A DNA stretch of 26,316 nucleotides from a virus: the IMG/VR virus record IMGVR_UViG_3300021478_000102, positions 1 through 26,316 of that record; one strand, written 5' to 3'. How positions within the stretch are numbered: the stretch's first letter is position 1; each line of letters starts with the position of its first letter. Below, piece after piece: positions 21,038 through 26,316 of this stretch. A program made the position numbers and the translations under genes. The notes under the pieces were generated by a model that was not told the origin of the DNA, made no database searches, and was given only the letters and a program-made list of their open reading frames with translations.

Positions 21038-21649
21038 CTACTTCGGTTGCGCCGTATCCTGCGGCGGGAAATAACCCCAACCGTAAGTCGGCGTATAAGC
21101 CCAGCCTCCATCTTCCGGCGGCAACTTGATCGCCTCCTGATCCGGCGGCGGCGGAGGTGGCAACACAATCGGATGCGTCGGACGCCCCGGCTTCGGCCAA
21201 ATCTCGACCGGCGGTCCACCAGGCTCAACCGGCGGCAGCACGATGGGGTGTGACGGATGAGGTTGGCCACCCGGCAAACCCTGATCAGGGTAAGGTGGAG
21301 CTACACCACCCCAATATCCCGGAGGCGGACCACCTGGCGCGATGGGATGTGACGGGTAAGGCGGAGCTACACCGCCCCAGTAACCAGGAGGCTGTCCCGG
21401 CAAGCCCTGATCCGGATGCGGTGGTGCGATGCCGCCCCAATAACCGGGAGGCGGACCACCCGGCGCAATTGGATGGGTCGGAAGTGGAGGTGCTACACCA
21501 CCCCAATAACCGGGAGGCGGACCACCCGGAGCAATCGGATGTGTAGGCAGCGGTGGCGCCACACCGCCCCAGTAACCGGGAGGTTGTCCGCCTCCACCAC
21601 CACCGGTCCCGCCGAGTGGAGTGATGAGCGCTAAGAAAGGAGTATGCAT
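21038..21649 (-). CDS. Proline-rich PPGYWGG-repeat protein, 203 aa
   Basis: After a hydrophobic/Gly-rich start (MHTPFLALITPLGGTGGG) come five copies of a unit of about 21 residues with the core PPGYWGG(V/I)APP, linked by HPIAPGG or PDQGLPG. Proline-only variants follow (THPIVLPP, VEPGGPPVEI), then an aromatic end (GGWAYTPTYGWGYFPP). I have seen HPIAPGG and PDQGLPG strings in phage proteins of unknown function. Such chains are extended and often bind partners or surfaces. No signal peptide is clear. GGAGG lies 9 bases before the ATG. It could be a virion accessory or a lysis/envelope protein. Confidence 0.8.
   Translation of the reverse strand: MHTPFLALITPLGGTGGGGGGQPPGYWGGVAPPLPTHPIAPGGPPPGYWGGVAPPLPTHPIAPGGPPPGYWGGIAPPHPDQGLPGQPPGYWGGVAPPYPSHPIAPGGPPPGYWGGVAPPYPDQGLPGGQPHPSHPIVLPPVEPGGPPVEIWPKPGRPTHPIVLPPPPPPDQEAIKLPPEDGGWAYTPTYGWGYFPPQDTAQPK
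21275..21589 (-). repeat. Five tandem repeats coding for PPGYWGG units
   Basis: Units of about 60-66 bp repeat five times, each with a nearly identical core coding PPGYWGG and a variable linker coding LPTHPIA, HPDQGL or YPSHPIA. High identity between cores suggests recent expansion or homogenisation within the gene. Confidence 0.88.
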
Positions 21650-21697
21650 TGTATTAGGCCTCCATTGTTTACGCAGGATTGCGCCGTCTATGATTCC

Positions 21698-23716
21698 TCA
21701 CGCACCTTCCGCGATGAAAGCGATGACTTCATCCAGGTTCATCGTCGCCAGCCAAGCCTCGCAATCGCGCACGCCATAGCTTGCCAACAGCTGTCTTTTA
21801 TCGGGAAAATATGACAGTCCGGCCGCGAATTCGATTTGCCGATCGTGGAAGCAAAACGGCAAGGAAATCCGCAAGCATCGACCGTCATCGTCGAACACCA
21901 CGAATCGATGCTGGTAGTATCTGACAGAACGACCCGGGATCGATCTGGCTTCATGCACCAGCGCCAGCCAGATGCCATCAACATTGATGACCTGCGACCC
22001 GCCGCTGATATGGCCGACGTCGACATCGCAGTCATGTTGACTGATGATCTGGCCGTTCGTATCGATCAACGTTCCCAACCGGTAGACGAACTGCAGCGCC
22101 CCATCCTTTTGCACCCATGGCATCCAGTTCTTTTCATGACGGCGTTCTGCGACATGAACGGTACCCGCCCCGCAATAGGCCACACCACCATTCGCCGTAT
22201 CCAGAACAGACGCCAGCACCTGGTCACACCAGCCCTCCGGCGTCAGCTCGCGTACTGTGGAAAGCGTGTAAAGCGTGCCCAGCGCACCGGAAGCACCCCA
22301 CTCGAACAACCGTGAATCTTCAAACCCGCGCACCAGATCGAACTTCGGCTCTGGCCAATTCGGCGGCAGCGCCAACTCGTGACTCGACTCGATCGCTAGC
22401 TCATGATCCAGACCGACAAGATAATTGCGAGTACTAATAGGATTGTTCCGATTACAACTACCGTCCGATCCCCGAATTGCATAAACCCCCTCCGGCGTGA
22501 TGGTGTAATTAACGCTACGCACAAGCGCCATCGGCTTGCCGTTGTGGTTGATCACCGACGGATTGGTGGCGACATAACCTGGTTGTGGCTGAAGCACGAT
22601 TTGTGACGGCTTGAACGACGGGACGTGCTGCGCCAACGGCCTGAGATACCAGTATTGATTGATGCGCGCCTGCTCGCGCGCCTGCCAGGACGCCGGCTTC
22701 GACAGCGCCACCTGGTTACAAACCTTGGCACCCTCTGTCCGCTTGCGCGGATCGTAATAGGCGCAAACCGCGAATTCTTCCTTCAACCCAACTCTGTATA
22801 CATACTCATTGACGAAGAGTAGATCATCTCGGGGAAAAGGAACGGACATTCCTGGTTCTGAAAATAATAGGCTGATATGGTTGTCGCCACGTTCCCGGAA
22901 ATATTTGGCAAGATCGTACAACGACTCCACTCTGGAGGGCCGAAGCCGATACGCTCGAAACATTTCCCAGAGGAATTGCGCGTCAAAGCCCAGGTTCGAT
23001 AGACAGTGCGCGTAATGCAGTTGTGCATTCCACACCTCCTCGTCGAAGCCGCCGAGTTCGGTTCGGATCTTGTAATGCTCCGCCGCCTTGGCCCAGTCGC
23101 CCTTGTCGAAGAAAGATTGCGCCAGATAAAAATGATAGCGCTGAATCAGGCCAGGGTCAGTTTCGGTTTTGAGTGCCTGTTCGAGCAGATCGATGTCACG
23201 TTGAAACTTGGCGGCTCGGTTTGATCCGTCGGCATGATCATTGAATTCTGCTCCTTCCAATTTTCCAGCAGACTCAATAGCAAGGTATTCGTGCGTAACC
23301 CCCATATAATTGCCTGTAGCATGACGACTGACCACTCTTCGATTAACGTATCGGACGGATCCTGCAGTCTGATACATGTCATAAGACAATCCTCCGTTCA
23401 GCTGCCTGGTCCAGTCCGGATCACTAATCTTCAACTCCATATCGGCATCGGCCAGCAGCAGATAATCCCACTTCAACGGACTGCCGCGCGCAAACTCCAA
23501 TGCCTTGTTACGGGCCTGGTCAAAGGCGAAAAACGGAGCGTAATGAATCTCAATCGACTTGCCAGCCTTATTGAACAATTCCGTAATCCGCTCCGGCGTG
23601 TCATCGCTCGATCCGGTATCAATCACGATAGCGCCGTCGACATGAGGTAACAGACTCCTCACGCAGCGATCGATGATCGCTGCCTCGTTCTTGACGATGG
23701 CGTTCCAAACCAGCAT
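21698..23716 (-). CDS. GT2 glycosyltransferase fused to TPR and GH130-like domains, 672 aa
   Basis: Residues 1-150 form a GT-A fold of family 2: WNAIVKNEAAIIDRCVRSLL, AIVIDTGSSDDT, then LLADADME with the metal-binding D-x-D at 90-92. Residues 160-280 look like TPR helices (YFYLAQ-type: YHFYLAQSFFDKGDWAKAAEHY). From about 380 to the end the protein resembles the five-bladed GH130 fold: GFEDSRLFEW (466-469 EDSR, comparable to the family's E-D-P-R), GSQVINVDGIWLALVHEA and LLASYGVRDCEAW near the end. It may transfer a sugar to a virion protein, DNA or host glycan; substrate unknown. GH130 enzymes are mannoside phosphorylases or hydrolases, but activity here is unproven. One base separates its ATG from the preceding TGA. 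Confidence 0.85.
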   Translation of the reverse strand: MLVWNAIVKNEAAIIDRCVRSLLPHVDGAIVIDTGSSDDTPERITELFNKAGKSIEIHYAPFFAFDQARNKALEFARGSPLKWDYLLLADADMELKISDPDWTRQLNGGLSYDMYQTAGSVRYVNRRVVSRHATGNYMGVTHEYLAIESAGKLEGAEFNDHADGSNRAAKFQRDIDLLEQALKTETDPGLIQRYHFYLAQSFFDKGDWAKAAEHYKIRTELGGFDEEVWNAQLHYAHCLSNLGFDAQFLWEMFRAYRLRPSRVESLYDLAKYFRERGDNHISLLFSEPGMSVPFPRDDLLFVNEYVYRVGLKEEFAVCAYYDPRKRTEGAKVCNQVALSKPASWQAREQARINQYWYLRPLAQHVPSFKPSQIVLQPQPGYVATNPSVINHNGKPMALVRSVNYTITPEGVYAIRGSDGSCNRNNPISTRNYLVGLDHELAIESSHELALPPNWPEPKFDLVRGFEDSRLFEWGASGALGTLYTLSTVRELTPEGWCDQVLASVLDTANGGVAYCGAGTVHVAERRHEKNWMPWVQKDGALQFVYRLGTLIDTNGQIISQHDCDVDVGHISGGSQVINVDGIWLALVHEARSIPGRSVRYYQHRFVVFDDDGRCLRISLPFCFHDRQIEFAAGLSYFPDKRQLLASYGVRDCEAWLATMNLDEVIAFIAEGA

Positions 23717-23717
23717 T

Positions 23718-24023
23718 TCAGGGGGTGCCAGTAGGGCCGGATGTACTGGACGCGCCCGATGCGCCGGATGCGCCCGATGTACCCGACGTACCTGATGTAC
23801 CTGATGTACCCGTTACGCCCGTCGTACCGGTTGCGCCCGTCGTACCGGTTGCGCCCGTCGTACCCGTTACAGCCATGACTTCCTGAACCTGCATGACTTC
23901 GACTTCCTCACCCGGGGCCGCCGTTTGCACCGCCAGTGCAATGGCTTCCTCGCGAGTGGCGGCCTCAACGGTAGTGACCACGGTCGCGCCGGTCTTGCGC
24001 GCTTTGACAGTAAAAGACGGCAT
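23718..24023 (-). CDS. Small protein with collagen-like tail, 101 aa
   Basis: The first 45 residues form a compact domain (FTVKARKTGATVVTTVEAAT, then REEAIALAVQ). The last half is pure triplets: GTTGAT, GTTGVT, GTSGTS, GASGAS. The tail has few prolines, so it may not form a stable triple helix. It could be a flexible linker or a decoration. GGGAGTG precedes the ATG. It sits between portal and glycosyltransferase, and its Ser/Thr-rich tail would be a conceivable glycosylation substrate for the next gene's product; this is inference only. Confidence 0.75.
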   Translation of the reverse strand: MPSFTVKARKTGATVVTTVEAATREEAIALAVQTAAPGEEVEVMQVQEVMAVTGTTGATGTTGATGTTGVTGTSGTSGTSGTSGASGASGASSTSGPTGTP

Positions 24024-24046
24024 GTTTCACACTCCCTGGTTGAAAA

Positions 24047-26316
24047 CTATCCCGGTCCGCCTCCAATGGGAGCCGAACGTCCGCCCGGACCTGGCGGTTT
24101 CGGCTGGTTACCGACCACATTGGCAGCCTGCGCTGATGCATTCGACATCGGGGTCGGCTGGTTGCCCTGAGCCTGGGCAGCAGCTTGCGGGCCACCGGGC
24201 GGCATGCCGGGCGGCAAAATGCCAGGCGGTCCCATGCCCGGCGGGCCGCCAGGCGGTCCGCCCATCCCCCCAGCCTGCGACGCCAGCAATCCGGCGGTCA
24301 GTTCGGAGGCGATTTTCTGCGTCCCCAACTGCACACCCGTCTGGATGCCCTGCTCGACTTTCTGGTTGAGCGCCTGCTGCTCGGCGCCCTGCTGCGCCGC
24401 CTGCTGCTGTTTCTGCAATTCGTCGTCGGTCGGCACCACCGTCTCGCCGTCGAGCCCGATGGTCTGCGACACCGAGCGCAACACCGAACCACGACCCTTG
24501 GCACCCATAATCGCAAAGTCGGTCGGGTTGTTGGTATGCTGTAGAAACTCGAGCTGACGCTGCCGCAAGGTCTCGCGTTGCACCGCGACCGAAACCCCCT
24601 GCACCGAGATGTCCTCTTCCCCGGTGAGCAGTCCGGTGGTGTCGGTCAGCAGTACCAGATCGGCCAGTTGCTGCAGCGCCAGTTCGAGAATGTCGCGATC
24701 GATATTCGAAGCCACGGTCTGCAGGATCTTGCTGGCGTTGTTCATCAACATCGCCAGCCCGGAAGCGGTGCGGCCGGCGCCACCACCAGGCTGGCCGCCA
24801 ATATATTTCGGGATCGCGCTGACGTCGTCAGACAGGTCGACGAACGCCTTGAACACCGTCAACAGATCCTGGGCATTGCTCTGCGGCTGGAAGAATTCAA
24901 CCGGAGGCTTGGCGTTATTACCGACCGGATCGTTGGTGACGTGCCAGCGCTTCCATGGGTACAGATCGTCGGTGTTTTCCTCCGGCCGGGCCCGGTCGTC
25001 ATTGACAATCACCTGCGGTCCGGAGGAAATCGAGACGTTGTTGACCAGCGAGCGCAGACAGGCATTGGCGACGTCCTGCAGATCGGCGATGATGTCGATC
25101 AATCCGTTACCCAACGGCGTCCCCGGCACCTTCTCGAAACTGCTGATGAAATACGGATGCCGAGCCCGCGGCGACGGCGACAACTGCACCTTGATGATAT
25201 GCGAGCCGATGCACCAGGCGTCGATGCGATAATCGCGCAGCTCGTCAGAAGCCCCCGGCATGCCGTATTCCTGCAGGATCCGACCCTGTACGTTGCCGTG
25301 GAATTCCATCTGGGTAATCAGCCCGGATCTATTCCACGCCGGATTTTCCCTCGATTCCAGTACCGCGCGCTCGGCGTCGGTGGTGTCCCAATTGTCGTAC
25401 AACCCGCCGCGGCCGTATTCCTCCAGCACCGCGCGCACCTCGTTCTGGTCGAACCCCGGCAGGTCAAGGCAGTCGTTGAGTTCGGCGCGAGTCAGGCGGG
25501 ATTTTTCGATCACCGAGGCGTTGGCGATATCCGACACGCCCGGGGTCCACCACAGGTCGAACGGCGATACCCGCCCCCACATCATCTTCGGTGTCTGCAC
25601 CACCTGCGGACGACCGCCGCCGGGCGGCCACTTCACTTCCGGCATGATCTTGACCGTCGGGCCCTTGATGCACCCAAACGGGAAGATGGACAGATCGACC
25701 AGAAATTCGGCCATCGCGTGGTAGAAGCCGCCCTCCTGCAGCATCTCCTCGATACGGTCTTCCGAGGTCTGGGCCTGCTCGCGAGCTTTCTTGCGCGCCG
25801 CATCGGAAGCCGACTCCAGCAGCGCCCGACGACGCTTTTCGGTGTCTTGCGATGCCGGCGGCTGGCCGGTGGTCTGCGTCACCACCTGCTGCTCCTGCTG
25901 CATCAGCTGGTCGATCTTCTGAATGATCTCCGGCGGGATGTCCGGGTCGGCCGGCGGCTTGATGCTCCAGGGCCGGTCCGGGCCGAGATAGATGTCACGC
26001 AGCAGCGAAGAAGCCGCCCGGCATTTCTGCGCGCTGAGCCGGGCATAGACCTGGCTGCCGCCGAACTTGATGACTTCCCGTTCCTTGGTCGGATCGTACT
26101 GCCCGTTGAAGGTGCGCAACGCCTGCAACAACCGGTTGGACCAGCCGCTGTCAGCGTTGTTGCGGTGGTCGCGCATCATGTTGAACTGGGCGCGGATATA
26201 GCCGACCAATTCCGGCGGCGCCGGCTCCGGCGGTGCCCGTGCCGCCGCCTTGTCCAGTTCGCGCTGGCGAATCATCGCCTCCAGCGCCGCCGGCGGCACC
26301 ACATTGAGAACGCCGA
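24047..26316 (-). CDS. Portal protein, podovirus type (5' end outside the window)
   Basis: The frame has no stop up to the window edge, so the true start may lie outside; a GTG at 26302 is the first candidate seen and gives 751 residues, similar to long podovirus portals. Visible parts are an N-terminal helix with RTFNGQYDPTKE, a core with SPFDLWWTPG, the stretch NGLIDIIADLQDVANACLRS and SISSGPQVIVND, GGAGRTASGLAMLMNNASKI near residue 510, and a Gln-rich helix (LQKQQQAAQQGAEQQALNQ) before a long Gly/Pro/Met tail. These are typical of the twelve-fold ring at the capsid vertex through which DNA is packaged and released. It binds terminase, scaffold and adaptors. Confidence 0.88.
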   Translation of the reverse strand, partial: GVLNVVPPAALEAMIRQRELDKAAARAPPEPAPPELVGYIRAQFNMMRDHRNNADSGWSNRLLQALRTFNGQYDPTKEREVIKFGGSQVYARLSAQKCRAASSLLRDIYLGPDRPWSIKPPADPDIPPEIIQKIDQLMQQEQQVVTQTTGQPPASQDTEKRRRALLESASDAARKKAREQAQTSEDRIEEMLQEGGFYHAMAEFLVDLSIFPFGCIKGPTVKIMPEVKWPPGGGRPQVVQTPKMMWGRVSPFDLWWTPGVSDIANASVIEKSRLTRAELNDCLDLPGFDQNEVRAVLEEYGRGGLYDNWDTTDAERAVLESRENPAWNRSGLITQMEFHGNVQGRILQEYGMPGASDELRDYRIDAWCIGSHIIKVQLSPSPRARHPYFISSFEKVPGTPLGNGLIDIIADLQDVANACLRSLVNNVSISSGPQVIVNDDRARPEENTDDLYPWKRWHVTNDPVGNNAKPPVEFFQPQSNAQDLLTVFKAFVDLSDDVSAIPKYIGGQPGGGAGRTASGLAMLMNNASKILQTVASNIDRDILELALQQLADLVLLTDTTGLLTGEEDISVQGVSVAVQRETLRQRQLEFLQHTNNPTDFAIMGAKGRGSVLRSVSQTIGLDGETVVPTDDELQKQQQAAQQGAEQQALNQKVEQGIQTGVQLGTQKIASELTAGLLASQAGGMGGPPGGPPGMGPPGILPPGMPPGGPQAAAQAQGNQPTPMSNASAQAANVVGNQPKPPGPGGRSAPIGGGPG

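Noticed and set aside
1-26316. tRNA genes, CRISPR arrays, insertion sequences, phage-type promoters repeated between genes
   Set aside because: Gaps are short and I saw no cloverleaf, regular spacer array, transposase, or recurring promoter-like block. This was by eye and not a computed search.

Overview
The window is the structural and lysis module of a tailed double-stranded DNA phage, most likely a podovirus. Every supported gene lies on the minus strand, so the transcript reads from high to low coordinates. The order portal, lysis genes, small proteins, scaffold, major capsid, connectors, fibres, tail nozzle and ejection-type proteins is that of a podovirus late region. No integrase, repressor, host gene, tRNA or CRISPR array is visible. 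The host cannot be read from the sequence. The high GC content and protein style would fit a soil or plant-associated proteobacterial host, but that is only a guess.

Layout in transcription order. 26316-24047 is the portal, open at the window edge; a terminase would be expected beyond it. 24023-21698 holds a small collagen-like protein and a three-part glycosyltransferase/TPR/GH130-like protein. 21649-20675 holds a proline-rich PPGYWGG-repeat protein and a small unknown. 20622-18782 is a lysis cassette: two paralogous one-helix membrane proteins, a GH24 lysozyme and a GH25 muramidase. 18718-16721 holds four small proteins and the scaffold. 16664-14516 is the major capsid gene. 14434-12922 holds two connector-like genes and one unknown. 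12922-9931 holds three collagen-stalk fibre genes in tandem. 9931-8219 is a run of very small genes. 8222-4515 holds the nozzle-like protein, a small protein and an Asp-box protein. 4437-107 holds two ejection-type proteins, and a further gene is cut by the left edge. Neighbours are mostly joined by ATGA or TGATG overlaps, so translational coupling is probably the rule.

The outstanding feature is the capsid gene. It is split by two group I introns separated by a 20-nt micro-exon: join of 16664-16491, 15495-15476 and 15338-14516, giving 338 residues. Both introns show P1 with a U.G pair at the 5' splice site, P3, P4, P5 with A-rich joints, P6, P7, P8 and a P9 hairpin ending three bases before a terminal G. 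P3, P5, P6, P8 and P9 differ in sequence between the two introns but keep their pairing. Intron 1 (995 nt) carries a two-motif LAGLIDADG endonuclease in the P6 loop. Intron 2 is only 137 nt and is essentially a bare core. The endonuclease frame runs through the 3' core of intron 1 and the micro-exon, and stops inside intron 2.

Other points of note are a three-fold expansion of collagen-stalk fibres with a shared anchor and different tips, two different lysins in one cassette, hairpins that bury ribosome binding sites, and a recurring aromatic-A-x-GG motif in several late proteins.
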